A stretch of DNA of 63,405 bases from Acidimicrobiia bacterium (GCA_023265045.1 JAHFUQ010000006.1:1-63405); one strand, 5' to 3'; positions 1-8,949 are shown, counted from the first letter of the stretch. Notes: generated from the sequence alone by a model not told the origin. Translations and numbers: made by a program.

Positions 1-63
1 GGATGCAAAGGCAACCGCCGAGCTCACGAGCAGCTGGGCAACCGCCGATCCGATCCGCCTCAT
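1..63 (-). CDS. Start of a secreted or membrane protein (cut by window edge)
   Basis: Only the first 21 codons are inside the window. They read as a basic start (MRRIGS) followed by a hydrophobic run ending AVAFAS, the shape of a signal peptide. An ATG at 63 follows a GGGGGAACG stretch that could act as a ribosome-binding site. The rest of the gene lies to the left of the window, so no function can be given. Confidence 0.45.
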   Translation of the reverse strand, partial: MRRIGSAVAQLLVSSAVAFAS

Positions 64-137
64 CGTTCCCCCTTGTCGCGATCACAGCCGTCGCAGCGCC
101 CACAGGATACGCGCGGCGGTGAGTTTTGGGGCATCAA

Positions 138-163
138 TCGTCGAGACGCCAGCGCCTCGACGA
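138..163 (-). terminator. Possible terminator hairpin after the methyltransferase gene
   Basis: The arms TCGTCGAG and CTCGACGA form an 8-bp stem with a 10-nt loop, 14 bases beyond the stop of the methyltransferase gene. There is no T tract, so it may be only a weak or factor-dependent terminator. Confidence 0.3.
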
Positions 164-176
164 CCGACCCGGCTGC

Positions 177-1349
177 TCAGGCGCGGTCGATGACGCTCAC
201 GACCTCGACGTGGAAGGTGTGGGGGAACAGGTCGACGGGCGTGACTGACGCCAGCCGGTAGCCGGCCGCGTGCAGCAGGCCGGCGTCCCGGCCAAAGGCG
301 CCGACGTCACAGCTCACGAGCACGACGCGCCGAGCCCCGGTGGCGACGGCGGTGGCGACGCCGCGCTTGCCAAGCCCTTGGCGGCTGGGGTTGGCGATGA
401 CGAGATCGGCGGCCGGCGGTCGCCATTTCAGGACGTCGGCGCGCACAACATCGACATCCGCCTTGCGCAGGTTCGCCCGGGCGTCGCCCACGGCCACCTT
501 GGACGACTCGACGGCGGTGACCGACCAGCCCCGGTCGGCCAGCACACCGGCGAACAGGCCCACGCCGCTGTAGAGGTCGACGGCTCCGCCGGGACGCACG
601 TCGGCGGCTGCGGCGGCGACCAGGGCGGCCAGTGCGTCCGCTCCGTCGGGGCGGGACTGGAAGAACGAAGGTCCGGAGATGCGCCATGTCCGTCCCGCCA
701 CCACCTCGTGGACGTGCGCCCGGCGCGCGTCGTCGGGGATCGTCATGCGGGCGCCGGGTGGGTCGGTCATCGCCATGCGCTCACCCGTGCGCGCCCCACA
801 ACGGAGGACGACCTCGTCGGCGTCGCCATAGTCGCCGTGGAGCAGGAGGTCCTCGACGAGGGGGTGGGCGACCTCGCAACTGCCCACGGCGACGATGTGG
901 TGCTGGCGGCGCTGCCGGTAACCGGCCCGGCCCTGGACGACGCCGGCGCGCAAGGTCGTCCGGTACCCGGTGGCGGGCAGCTCGACGACCGGTTCGATGG
1001 TGGGTGCCTCCAGCCTCGCCGTCCGCCGGAGCACGTCCTCGATGACCTTCCGCTTGAACGTGCGCTGGTCGGCCACAGCGATGTGCTGCCACTGGCAACC
1101 GCCGCATCCCCGTCCGAACTCCGGGCACGAGGCGTCGACCCTCGCGGGCGACGCCTCGATGACCTCGACGGCGTGCGCCCGGAGGTAGTCCTGAGCCCGG
1201 CCGGTCACCTCCACGCGGACGAGCTCGTCGGGGAGCGCACCGGTGACGAACACCACCCGCCCGTCAGGGGCCCGCGCGATCGCATCGCCGCCCGCGACCA
1301 TCGCGTACGGCCGCAGTTCCGAAACGGCGGCTGCCTCGGCTACGTCCAT
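177..1349 (-). CDS. 23S rRNA (uracil-5-)-methyltransferase-like protein, RlmD/TrmA family
   Basis: This 390-residue protein has the layout of the RumA/RlmD/TrmA family: an N-terminal TRAM-like beta-barrel (about residues 10-70), a cysteine cluster of the iron-sulfur type (C-P-E-F-G-R-G-C-G-G-C near residue 80), the SAM-binding motif DLYSGVGLFA and a catalytic motif VSCDVGAFGRD, where the cysteine attacks C6 of the target uracil. The canonical DPPR motif reads NPSRQGLG, a mild deviation. The family methylates C5 of a uridine in 23S rRNA or tRNA using S-adenosylmethionine. The exact target base cannot be read from sequence. An ATG start at 1349 fits the family N terminus. It is divergent from the DinB-like gene at 1391. 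Confidence 0.82.
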   Translation of the reverse strand: MDVAEAAAVSELRPYAMVAGGDAIARAPDGRVVFVTGALPDELVRVEVTGRAQDYLRAHAVEVIEASPARVDASCPEFGRGCGGCQWQHIAVADQRTFKRKVIEDVLRRTARLEAPTIEPVVELPATGYRTTLRAGVVQGRAGYRQRRQHHIVAVGSCEVAHPLVEDLLLHGDYGDADEVVLRCGARTGERMAMTDPPGARMTIPDDARRAHVHEVVAGRTWRISGPSFFQSRPDGADALAALVAAAAADVRPGGAVDLYSGVGLFAGVLADRGWSVTAVESSKVAVGDARANLRKADVDVVRADVLKWRPPAADLVIANPSRQGLGKRGVATAVATGARRVVLVSCDVGAFGRDAGLLHAAGYRLASVTPVDLFPHTFHVEVVSVIDRA

Positions 1350-1390
1350 CGGGCCAATCTGCCACGCTGGCTGGTCGGAGGTGGACGGAC

Positions 1391-1942
1391 ATGACCGAAG
1401 CGGGGGACCAGTACCGCCGGCGCGCCGACCGGTTCGAGGCTCTCATCGGGGGCGCCGCGCTTGAGCGGTGGGCGAGCCGGTCGCCGTGTGAGGGGTGGCT
1501 TGCCCGTGACGTCGTTGCGCATGTCGTCGACTACTCGGCTCAGGTCCTCCGTGAGAAGGCGGGCGTGCCGGACGCGCCCGCGTTTGCGGACTACGATGAC
1601 CCGGCGACGGCGTTTCGTGCCACGCGCCAGGTGATCCAGAGCGTCCTCGACGACCCGGGCACGCCGCCGAAGGTGGCGACACACCTGGTGTGGTCGCTGA
1701 GCTTCGACCTCCCCCAACACGGATGGGACCTCGCTGCAGCGACGGGTCAGGACCCAACCATGGACCCTGAAGAGGTCGAGCTGCTCTGGGGCTCGCTCAA
1801 CGGCGACCCGCGGTCGTGGGACTGGCAGCGCGCCCGGGGCTGGTACGGGACTCCCGTTCCCGTGCCCGCGGACGCTCCCATTCAGGATCGCGTGCTCGGG
1901 CTCCTCGGCCGCGACCCGAGCTGGACCCCGCCGCCGGCCTGA
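1391..1942 (+). CDS. TIGR03086-type DinB-like metal-binding protein
   Basis: The 183-residue protein carries the hallmarks of the actinobacterial TIGR03086/mycothiol-maleylpyruvate-isomerase N-terminal group: the early motif SPCEGWLARDVVAHVVDY, whose histidine is a metal ligand in the DinB fold, and the later HGWDLAAATGQ. These four-helix-bundle proteins are thought to be mycothiol-dependent enzymes or metal-binding proteins, but few have a known substrate. It starts 41 bp from the divergent methyltransferase gene. The 281 bases after it, up to the next gene, hold no recognisable feature. Confidence 0.8.
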   Translation: MTEAGDQYRRRADRFEALIGGAALERWASRSPCEGWLARDVVAHVVDYSAQVLREKAGVPDAPAFADYDDPATAFRATRQVIQSVLDDPGTPPKVATHLVWSLSFDLPQHGWDLAAATGQDPTMDPEEVELLWGSLNGDPRSWDWQRARGWYGTPVPVPADAPIQDRVLGLLGRDPSWTPPPA

Positions 1943-2223
1943 ACCAGAGGTCGTGCTGGTCGCCGCGAAGGCGCCCAACCATTGTTGGCGCGCCGGCCTT
2001 AACCTCGCCCACGATAACGCGAGGGAGGGGGCTTGCCGCAAACCACCAAACGTGCTGACGATGACGACCTCCGCTGAGCCGACACGGCCAGAACCTATGA
2101 CGCCAGGAGCTGTGCAATGCGTGTGCCGCCTTCGGCAGACGGGTCGACCGGGTGCGCTGGCGCGCCGTGGCTTTGTGCGAGGCGGCTGCTCTTGTCGAGC
2201 GCCGCGTTCCCCGGGGAGCGCCG

Positions 2224-3693
2224 ATGACCAAGCACGCGGTGGTAATCGCAGGAGGAGGCCCGACCGGGCTGATGTTGGCGGGCGAGCTGGCGTTGGCGGG
2301 GGTCGACGTCGCCGTCGTCGAACGACGCGCCAGTCAGGATCTCGACGGATCGCGGGCCGGGGGCCTCCTGTCCCGCACCATCGAGGTGCTCGATCAGCGC
2401 GGCATCGCGGAGCGGTTCGTCTCGGAGGGGCAAGTCCACCCGGCTCATGGGTTCGCCCTGATCCCCTTGGACCTCGGGGACCTCCCGACCCGCCACAACT
2501 ACACACTTGCGCTCTGGCAGAGCCACTTCGAGCGCATACTGGCTGGCTGGGTCCGAGAGCTCGGGGTCCCGATCCTTCGCAGCCGCGAGGTGGTGGGCTT
2601 CGCTCAGGACGACACCGGCGTTGACGTGGAGCTTGCGGGGGACACGCCGCTCCGAGCGGAATATCTCGTCGGCTGCGACGGTGGGCGCAGCGTGATTCGC
2701 AAGGCCGCCGGCATCGGCTTCTCCGGGTTGGACGCCTCGACGAGCTGGATGATCGCCGAGGTCGAGATGGACGAGGAGCCGGAGTTCGGCTTCCGGCGCG
2801 ACCGCGCCGGAACCCATGCCATGGGTCGGAGGGAACCCGGGGAGCCGATTCGGGTCGTCCTCACAGAACGAAACCTCGAACACACCGGCGAGCCCAGCCT
2901 GGACGAGCTTCGCGAGGCGCTCGTGGCCGTGTACGGGACGGACTACGGGCTTCGCCGCGCCAACTGGATCTCCAGGTTCACCGACATGACGCGGCAGGCT
3001 GTTACTTACCGCCAGGGCCGAGTGCTGCTGGCTGGCGACGCCGCGCACACCCATCCCCCGCAGGGCGGTCAGGGCCTCGGCACGGGAGTACAGGACGCGG
3101 TGAACCTGGGGTGGAAGCTGGCCCAGGTGGTTCACGAGACGTCACCTGAGAGCCTTCTGGACACTTACCACGCGGAGAGGCATCCGGTCGGCGCCCGCGT
3201 GTTGCGCAACACCGAGGCGATGGTCGCACTCGGCAGAAACGACGAACGTCACCAGGCCCTCCGCGACATCATGACCGACTTGCTGAGCATGGACGAGCCG
3301 CGCCGGCGCATCGCCGCGAACCTCTGCGGGCTCGACATCCACTACGACCTCGGCGAGGGACACCCACTGCTCGGGCGGCGCATGCCGGACCTCGACTTGG
3401 ACACGGTGGACGGGCCCATGCGCGTGTTCACCCTGCTGCACGACGCCCGGCCCGTGCTCCTCAACCTCGGTGAACCCGGCGGTTTCGACATCGCTCCTTG
3501 GGCGGATCGAGTTCGGTCGGTCGACGCCAGGCACGACGGCGTGTGGGAGCTTCCGGTCCTTGGCGAGGTCGCGGCTCCCCCAGCCGTGCTGATCCGACCG
3601 GACGGGCATGTCGCCTGGGCGGGAGGCCTCACCGACCCAGAGCTGCCACGAGCGCTTGCGACCTGGTTCGGAGCGGCCACTCCGGCCCATTAG
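2224..3693 (+). CDS. FAD-dependent aromatic monooxygenase (PHBH fold)
   Basis: This 489-residue protein opens with the Rossmann motif GGGPTGLMLAGELALAG for ADP binding and has the second flavin motif GRVLLAGDAAHTHPPQGGQG near residue 280, typical of para-hydroxybenzoate-hydroxylase-fold hydroxylases. The last 130 residues look like the thioredoxin-like tail of polyketide and phenol hydroxylases (PgaE/RdmE type). Such enzymes insert one oxygen atom into an aromatic ring using NAD(P)H. The substrate is unknown because no pathway genes adjoin it. The ATG at 2224 was chosen because the FAD motif starts at its residue 8; the open frame extends 24 codons upstream without homology. Confidence 0.85.
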   Translation: MTKHAVVIAGGGPTGLMLAGELALAGVDVAVVERRASQDLDGSRAGGLLSRTIEVLDQRGIAERFVSEGQVHPAHGFALIPLDLGDLPTRHNYTLALWQSHFERILAGWVRELGVPILRSREVVGFAQDDTGVDVELAGDTPLRAEYLVGCDGGRSVIRKAAGIGFSGLDASTSWMIAEVEMDEEPEFGFRRDRAGTHAMGRREPGEPIRVVLTERNLEHTGEPSLDELREALVAVYGTDYGLRRANWISRFTDMTRQAVTYRQGRVLLAGDAAHTHPPQGGQGLGTGVQDAVNLGWKLAQVVHETSPESLLDTYHAERHPVGARVLRNTEAMVALGRNDERHQALRDIMTDLLSMDEPRRRIAANLCGLDIHYDLGEGHPLLGRRMPDLDLDTVDGPMRVFTLLHDARPVLLNLGEPGGFDIAPWADRVRSVDARHDGVWELPVLGEVAAPPAVLIRPDGHVAWAGGLTDPELPRALATWFGAATPAH

Positions 3694-3889
3694 AACCTGA
3701 CATGCGAGCGCCACCGCGCCCGTCACCCAGATGCCGCTTGGCCCCGCCGTGGGCGTCGATGGCTCGGTGGCCTTCGGGGTCACCGCCGTCACCTTCGCGG
3801 TGCAGACCCTGCGGGTCCGCGTCGTGCCGACTGGGTATCCGGCGCAGATTTGGTTGGCCCCGCAACACCCTGCCGGTCCGCACACGCCG

Positions 3890-4138
3890 TCAATCGGCCC
3901 GTTGCAGCAGATCTGCTTCGGAGCGCAGCAACTCGGTGTCGGCGACAGCCGCGAGCTGGTCCCAGACGTTGCCGAGCTCGTCATCGAAGGCCGCGGCGTG
4001 CGCGGAGTCCGGCGCCTCGCCCCTGATGGCCGCCAGCTTCCGAGTGTGGCGGGTGAAGCAGTCGCGCGTGAGGTAGTCGTCGTCGGCGGCGTACGCCCTG
4101 AACATGCGGTCGTACCTGGCGAGCTGGATGTCGTCCAT
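3890..4138 (-). pseudogene. Truncated EF-hand-like protein fragment
   Basis: The 82-residue frame begins MDDIQLARYDRMFRAYAADD and continues DYLTRDCFTRHTRKLAAIRG. This resembles the first EF-hand of actinobacterial calexcitin/calerythrin-like proteins, but the calcium loop is shortened and lacks the usual alternating acidic residues. Those proteins are normally about 170-190 residues with several EF-hands, whereas here the frame stops after the second helix pair. Reading past the stop gives no further EF-hand. A decayed gene is the likeliest reading; a short live protein cannot be excluded. Confidence 0.45.
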
Positions 4139-4274
4139 GCTGCCCCCTTCCGGCGCCCGGGACGCCGAGCGCGCCGTTGACGCTAACCGTCTGACACCGC
4201 CCGGCGGGGTTTAACCGGCGGCTAATGACCCGACGATCCCGACCTTCAATGGGGATTCGAGCCCGACGTGCGCC

Positions 4275-4430
4275 GAATCGGTCTGTCGCGATCGTCGGAT
4301 CAGCCTCGTGGCTACCGTCGCCGCGTCGCGCGACCTCGTCGTCCTTCACTACGACCGGAACTTCGAACGTGTCGCCCGGATCACGGGCCAGGCGCACGAA
4401 TGGATCGTTGCGCGCGGAACGGCCGATTAG
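4275..4430 (+). pseudogene. C-terminal remnant of a VapC (PIN-domain) toxin
   Basis: In the frame ending at the TAG at 4428 the sequence reads RRISLVATVAASRDLVVLHY, then DRNFERVARITGQAHEWIV, closely matching the end of VapC toxins (…LLVAAVA…LVVLHYDRDFERIA…VTGQ…). The aspartate of HYDRNF corresponds to a late acidic residue of the PIN active site. No N-terminal half with the first catalytic aspartates is present upstream, and no start codon makes sense, so this is a fragment of a ribonuclease toxin gene. It lies in a zone rich in other gene remnants. Confidence 0.6.
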
Positions 4431-4537
4431 GAGCGCTTTGAAGCGCAGACCCCTGATCGGCCAGCTTTCGAACCCGATGTCGACGCCGGTCTCGTGGTGT
4501 TGTGTCGATGCCAGTGACGGGACCGGTCTTACGAGCC

Positions 4538-4617
4538 GTTCAACCGGCGAGCCGACGCCGAACCTCTGCGACCCGTCGAGGAGGCGTTCAGCCAGCGAGC
4601 CGACGCCGGACTTCTGC
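4538..4617. repeat. Imperfect 32-bp direct repeat with 48-bp period
   Basis: A 32-bp segment at 4538-4569 recurs at 4586-4617 with only a few differences; the shared core is GCGAGCCGACGCCG. The second copy overlaps the end of the ribbon-helix-helix gene. It looks like a local duplication in non-coding or decaying DNA. Confidence 0.6.
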
Positions 4618-4891
4618 CACATCCGCCGCGAGGCGATCGACAAGCGCGTGAGCTTCCAGCGAGGCTGTGTCCTGGCGCAGCTCGACCGCGTCCTGCAGCA
4701 GCTCACGGACGAGCTGCGACACGGTCACACCGCGTTCGGCCGCGAGCGAGTCGAGGGCGGCCGCAGTCCCCCGGTCGAGCCGCACCGAGAAGGTGACGAT
4801 CACGGCCACTGGCCGGGGGGCCCTCCGGGACGTAGTCAATCCTCTCGCCGGTCTGGTTTTCGAGCCACCTGATCGCGTCGGGCTTGGCCAT
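4588..4891 (-). pseudogene. Ribbon-helix-helix (CopG-type) protein split by a frameshift
   Basis: Two overlapping frames together make one plausible protein. From an ATG at 4891 the first reads MAKPDAIRWLENQTGERIDY, then VPEGPP. The second, in another frame, continues with PVAVIVTFSVRLDRGTAAAL and AAERGVTVSQLVRELLQDAV, a clear ribbon-helix-helix DNA-binding domain. The switch point falls at a run of six C (six G on the plus strand, 4815-4820). The second frame alone would need a TTG start with no good leader. The protein would be a small autorepressor or antitoxin, but no partner toxin is next to it; the VapC remnant at 4275 lies on the other strand. The break could be mutation, sequencing error or programmed slippage. 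Confidence 0.6.
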
Positions 4892-5099
4892 CCTTCGCCT
4901 CCACTCTGTCGCTCAAGAGCCTGCGTGATGGCGACGGCGATGTCGACCGCGTGCGATCGATTCGCATCGAGAGCATCGGCGCCGGAGATCAGCGCGCGGA
5001 GCGAGCGGAAAGATCGCCTCGCGTCAGAACGACGCCGTCCTCCGGCGGCCGAGAGGATCGACGCACACGGACATCAGGTGCGGCAGCCGCGCTCGCGAT

Positions 5100-5275
5100 G
5101 CGGAGTTGGTCGAGTCCTTCTGCGCTGGGTACGAAGCGGTCGTTCGGCCGAGAACTTCGCACAGGTCGCGGCCACCCGCCTCGTACGGCTTGTACCCCGC
5201 GATAAACGCCGGCGTCGCCCTCGAAGGAGGTGACGAAACCGCTCCCGCCATCCTTGGTGTTCCAGTCGCTAGCAA
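5100..5275 (-). pseudogene. Decayed copy of the ADP-ribosylation/crystallin-J1-like gene found at 9740
   Basis: On the minus strand the segment encodes ASDWNTKDGGSGFVTSFEGD, then in shifting frames YKPYEAGGRD and FVPSAEGLDQL. These match in order the intact protein at 9740-10108 (ARDWNTKD…, VHEVGGRE, WIPAEELDEF). A 19-base block (5251-5269) is identical at DNA level to 9948-9966. The first half of the gene is missing and at least two frameshifts are needed, so it is dead. It is evidence of an older visit by a related cargo gene. Confidence 0.65.
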
Positions 5276-5480
5276 CGGGCGCGGCGACCGGGTCAGGCCG
5301 TTGTTCTGCGACACTTTCTGCACGGGGTGGGCGGTATCCCTCCTGCACATTGACATCCGGCCATTCGCGCGTAGCGTTTGGGCACCCGACGAACCGGCGC
5401 ACGGTCGGCCTGCGGGCGTCGCCTTCAGGTTTACTGCGAGCAAACCGTGCCGTCGAGCGTCCAATGTGAGGGGAGATTCC

Positions 5481-6914
5481 ATGTCCGTGATGGTTCTGGC
5501 CTTGGCGGGGGGCACGGTCGAAGTCAACGACGAGGCATTGGACGGCCTGCGTATGTCCGTGCGAGGAGACGTCATCCTTCCGGGCGACGCCGCCCTCGCC
5601 GGGGTCCGGCCCGTCTACAACGCGATGTACCCGGGCAGTCCCGGGCTGGTCGTCCGTCCATCCGGCACGGCCGACGTGGTCGACGCCGTCAACTTTGCTC
5701 GTGACCACGGGCTGGTCGTCGCCGTGCGCGGTGGCGGCCATTCGGTGGCCGGGTTGTCGAGCATCGATGGCGGCATGTTGATCGACCTGGCCAACATGAA
5801 CGGCGTAGAGGTTGACACCGATGCCGGCTTGGCCCACGTCCAGGGCGGCGCCCTGTGGGGGGACGTCGACCGCGAGACCCAGCTGCACGGACTGGTGGCG
5901 CCAGGCGGCGTGGTCTCGGACACAGGCGTGGCCGGTCTCGCCCTTGGCGGCGGCGAGGGATGGGTCCGGCGCAAGTACGGCCTCACGTGCGACAACATGG
6001 TGTCGGCCCGGGTCGTCACGGCCGACGGCCAGGTGCGTACCGCGTCCGCCGACGTCAACCCCGACCTGTTCTGGGCCATCCGGGGTGGTGGCGGCAACTT
6101 CGGGGTGGCCACGTCGCTCACATTCAGTGTCCACCCTCTCGGGCCGATCGTGGCGTTCACCGGCGCCTTCTATCCCGCGTCGGACGCCGCCAAGGTCCTC
6201 CGGGCCTACGGTGACTGGGCTCGCACCGCGCCGAACGAGATCACCACGCTGTGTGGGTGCACGACGCTGCCCGCTCACCCGGGTTTGCCTCCTCAAATCC
6301 ACAACACACCATTCGTGGTGGTCGGGGGCGTGTACTGCGGCGGCGTCGAGGAGGGGATGGCGGCGATGCAGCCGCTTCGGCAGTTCGCCGAACCCCTCGT
6401 CGACATCAGCCAACCCCTGCCCTTCGGCGCCGTCCAGTCGGCCTTCGACCCCTTCTTCGCCCGCCAGGATCTCCGTAGCTATTGGAAGTCCACCTTCCTC
6501 GCCGACATGTCCGACGGCGCGGTCGAGATCATTGCCCGCCGGGCGCAGAGCCGACCGTCGGATCGCACATTTGTGGTCGTGTTCCATATGGGCGGTGCGG
6601 TGAACGACGTCGCCGCCGACGCCACCGCCTTCAGCGAACGCTCGGCGTCGTTCATGGTCTCGATCGACGGTAACTGGACCGACCCAGCCGAGGACTCGAA
6701 CGTCGTTTCGTGGGTTCGGGAGGCGTGGTCGGAGCTCGCGGCGATCGGCACCGGAGGCGTGTACCTGAACTTCACCAGTCTGGTGGACGAGGGGCCGACG
6801 ACGGCGGTCGATAGGGGCCTTGGCGGCAACCTGAGCCGCCTGGCGGCGATAAAAGCCAAGTACGACCCGACCAACCTCTTCCGCCGGAACAACAACATCC
6901 TGCCCGCCTCGTAG
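5481..6914 (+). CDS. FAD-linked oxidoreductase of the berberine-bridge (BBE-like) family
   Basis: The 477-residue protein contains a PCMH-type FAD domain with VRGGGHSVAGLSSIDGGMLI, whose histidine is the usual covalent FAD attachment site, and the later motif GVAGLALGGGEGWVRRKYGL. The second attachment cysteine of bicovalent members is absent, so a monocovalent flavin is expected. The C terminus YDPTNLFRRNNNIL is the standard BBE tail. These enzymes oxidise sugars, alcohols or alkaloid-like substrates with O2. The ATG at 5481 follows GAGGGGAGATTCC; the frame runs open much further upstream, but that part has no homology and overlaps a remnant on the other strand. Confidence 0.87.
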   Translation: MSVMVLALAGGTVEVNDEALDGLRMSVRGDVILPGDAALAGVRPVYNAMYPGSPGLVVRPSGTADVVDAVNFARDHGLVVAVRGGGHSVAGLSSIDGGMLIDLANMNGVEVDTDAGLAHVQGGALWGDVDRETQLHGLVAPGGVVSDTGVAGLALGGGEGWVRRKYGLTCDNMVSARVVTADGQVRTASADVNPDLFWAIRGGGGNFGVATSLTFSVHPLGPIVAFTGAFYPASDAAKVLRAYGDWARTAPNEITTLCGCTTLPAHPGLPPQIHNTPFVVVGGVYCGGVEEGMAAMQPLRQFAEPLVDISQPLPFGAVQSAFDPFFARQDLRSYWKSTFLADMSDGAVEIIARRAQSRPSDRTFVVVFHMGGAVNDVAADATAFSERSASFMVSIDGNWTDPAEDSNVVSWVREAWSELAAIGTGGVYLNFTSLVDEGPTTAVDRGLGGNLSRLAAIKAKYDPTNLFRRNNNILPAS

Positions 6915-6990
6915 CTGGGGCTTCCTGGTCAGTGACGTCCGGGTAGGGCGTCGGCGATGTCTCCATGAGCGCCAGTCGAGCCGTCCGTCA

Positions 6991-7203
6991 CGCGTTCACG
7001 TCGATGACGACGGCAGGCACATGAACGTCATCCACGTCCATCGGGACTCGGCCTCGCTCGCCTTCCACATGGACGTGCCCGACCCGTTGTTTGCTCCATT
7101 CAGCCCGCTGATCCGGCTGTTATCGAGCGCCGTGTATGGCCAGCCGGGCGACGAGGTGATCGAGCATTGTAGGACGCTCCAGTTCGCGAAGGGCGGGCCG
7201 TAG
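6991..7203 (+). pseudogene. Small conserved-protein fragment of unknown function
   Basis: The frame reads RVHVDDDGRHMNVIHVHRDS, then a hydrophobic patch and PLIRLLSSAVYGQPGDEVIE before stopping after 20 more residues. I recall similar segments at the end of small actinobacterial proteins of the antibiotic-biosynthesis-monooxygenase type, which start further upstream and continue past this stop. It looks like a fragment with both ends missing. If alive, it would start at the ATG at 7021 and be 60 residues long. Confidence 0.35.
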
Positions 7204-7224
7204 AGGTGAAGGGGAGACATCGAT

Positions 7225-7330
7225 ATGACGGGGCTTGATGGCGCTGTTCGAGGCGTTGTCCTCCATCCCGGGGAAGAGCACTACGAGCAGGCCCGGCGGG
7301 TGTTCAACGCCATGATTGATCGGCGCCGGC
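7225..7330 (+). pseudogene. N-terminal stub of a second FAD-linked oxidase
   Basis: After a GAGGTGAAGGGGAGAC leader the frame begins with ATG at 7225 and reads GVVLHPGEEHYEQARRVFNA followed by MIDRR. This is the start of an FAD-linked oxidase like the intact gene at 5481 (GDVILPGDAALAGVRPVYNA). Homology ends at once and the frame becomes arginine-rich nonsense, so only the first 35 codons or so survive. Confidence 0.55.
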
Positions 7331-7579
7331 GGCAATCGTGCGCGCTGCGCAGGCGCCGAGCTGCTGTTCGTCACCGAACACGAGGAGAAGGCCTCGGTCG
7401 CCACGGGGAGCAACCTGCCGTTCAGCACTTCCACTTGAGTCGGGGTCGACCATCCCGACCCACGGTCGGTGGCCGCCATTGTGGACCGGCCCACTTTCCA
7501 CGCCCACATCATGGACACGGGAACCGAGAGCTACAGGCTTCGGACCACTCGGGCCAGCAGGGGCCCGAAGAAGAAGGCC

Positions 7580-8030
7580 TCATGCGGGGCCACAGGACTC
7601 GGGCAACAGCCGCCGAAGCGGCTCGATGACCTCGCGCTCGGAGTCGCTGTGAAACGCGCCCTCCAGCTCAACCGGCGATCGGCTTAAGCGAAAGCCCACC
7701 TCGGCCCGCCGGCGTTCAGGTGAGGCCTCGATCACGCGGTCGTCTCTTTGAGGCCAGCGGCCCACGACGCGACGCATCTGGGGCCTGGAGCCGACGCGGA
7801 ACTCGATCACGATGATCTCGCGATCGGTGACGACGACGAACGGATAGGGAGGCAGCCGTGTCCGCTTCTTGATCCGGGCTCACTGCCCCGATCGCGACGA
7901 GCGCGCCGACGATGCCCCCGAGCGACTCCACCTCGGCAACGGTCCGGAAAGATCCAGAGGCGAGGATCGGCCCCCCGACTGTTCGCTCAGCGACTTGCCG
8001 ATGTCCCGTTCGCCGCCGGCTCCATCGATG
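7580..8030 (-). pseudogene. Frameshifted gene for a PH-like small protein
   Basis: Two minus-strand frames join into a protein-like sequence: VGGPILASGSFRTVAEVESL and GGIVGALVAIGAV in one frame, then after a shift near 7875 RLPPYPFVVVTDREIIVIEF and VIEASPERRRAEVGF. The pattern (hydrophobic start, then PFVVVTDR and alternating strands) resembles bacterial PH-like proteins, and the intact small protein at 46017 has a similar VVVTDR segment. A stop codon precedes the second frame. I do not recognise the exact family. Confidence 0.4.
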
Positions 8031-8181
8031 AAGTTGGCACGGGCGCCCGACACTGGGGCAGATCATGTGAGCATGGTGGGGCCAATCCGGCTTGACACAC
8101 TCAACGCCGGCTACAGGTGGCGTTTGCGGACACGACTCGGCCGAGTGTTTTTGGGCGAGGACCGCACACGACTTCGCTTGG

Positions 8182-8949
8182 CTAGTCGAGCACGATTTCC
8201 ACGACGTAGGTCCGGACCTCCTCCGGGTCGGCGTCCCACGGGCGGCCGAACGAGCAGCGCACCGTTCCCTCTCCGAGGGCGCGCGCGGCGATTCGCACTC
8301 GCTGGCGAGGCGGGGAGGTCGGGTCAAGCCTTTGCTCCACGACGGCTAGGAGGCCCGCCGGGGCTTCGACTCTCCAAGTGTGCACGGGCGCGACGCCTAG
8401 TGGGAGCCGGAGCTCGAACTCCCTCCCGAGGCGGACCCTGAGGCGTTTGGGCGGGACTTCAACGGTCGCGCGGCACGCCGCGGCGAGGTCCGGTTCCGAC
8501 TTCGCCTGCGGCGCTCTCTGGGCTGCTCGGGCGGGCGGCTGCTCGACGGCAGGGTCCCAGCTAGTCGGGGGCGGTTCGGGCGTTGCCTTCACCCACACCC
8601 AACCGTCGTGCTCCTCCACCGCATAGGTCGGCAGGTAGCCAGGATGGAGCTTCCACAGGTTCTCCCGGCGGGCGACCTGCGTGGGAATCACGTTCTCGCC
8701 TGAACGCGGGTCATACATGTAGTTGTGCCGTGGGCAGCGGACCTTGCCGTCCACGAAGGTGGCGTCCCGCAGGTCGGTTCTCTCGTGCGGGCACGACGAG
8801 CCGAAGGCCACCGCTTGGCCGTCGTTCAGCCGCCCGACGAGCACGGCCTCGTCGCCGACCTGAACCTCGCGCACCTGCGAGTCCAACCCTTCGCGGGCCG
8901 CGAGGTCGGCGCTCCGCAGCACCCGCACGAAACCGTGAGTAGCGCTCAC
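8182..8949 (-). CDS. Rieske [2Fe-2S] protein with a chagasin-like C-terminal domain
   Basis: The 255-residue protein starts at a GTG (8949) preceded by a strong AGGAGG. An earlier in-frame ATG at 9024 has no such signal. Residues 30-115 form a Rieske domain with ligands C53-P-H55 and C72-x2-H75, the ferredoxin-type pattern of dioxygenase components. After a proline/alanine-rich linker, residues 165-255 look like a beta-sandwich ending in the motif FGRPWDADPEEVRTYVVEI, reminiscent of chagasin-type (I42) protease inhibitors. The first domain carries one electron; the role of the second is unknown. No oxygenase partner is nearby. Confidence 0.75.
   Translation of the reverse strand: MSATHGFVRVLRSADLAAREGLDSQVREVQVGDEAVLVGRLNDGQAVAFGSSCPHERTDLRDATFVDGKVRCPRHNYMYDPRSGENVIPTQVARRENLWKLHPGYLPTYAVEEHDGWVWVKATPEPPPTSWDPAVEQPPARAAQRAPQAKSEPDLAAACRATVEVPPKRLRVRLGREFELRLPLGVAPVHTWRVEAPAGLLAVVEQRLDPTSPPRQRVRIAARALGEGTVRCSFGRPWDADPEEVRTYVVEIVLD

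Noticed and set aside
4989..6587. A long minus-strand frame opposite the FAD oxidase
   Set aside because: Only its last part contains the decayed crystallin-J1-like segment; the rest is antisense to a real gene.
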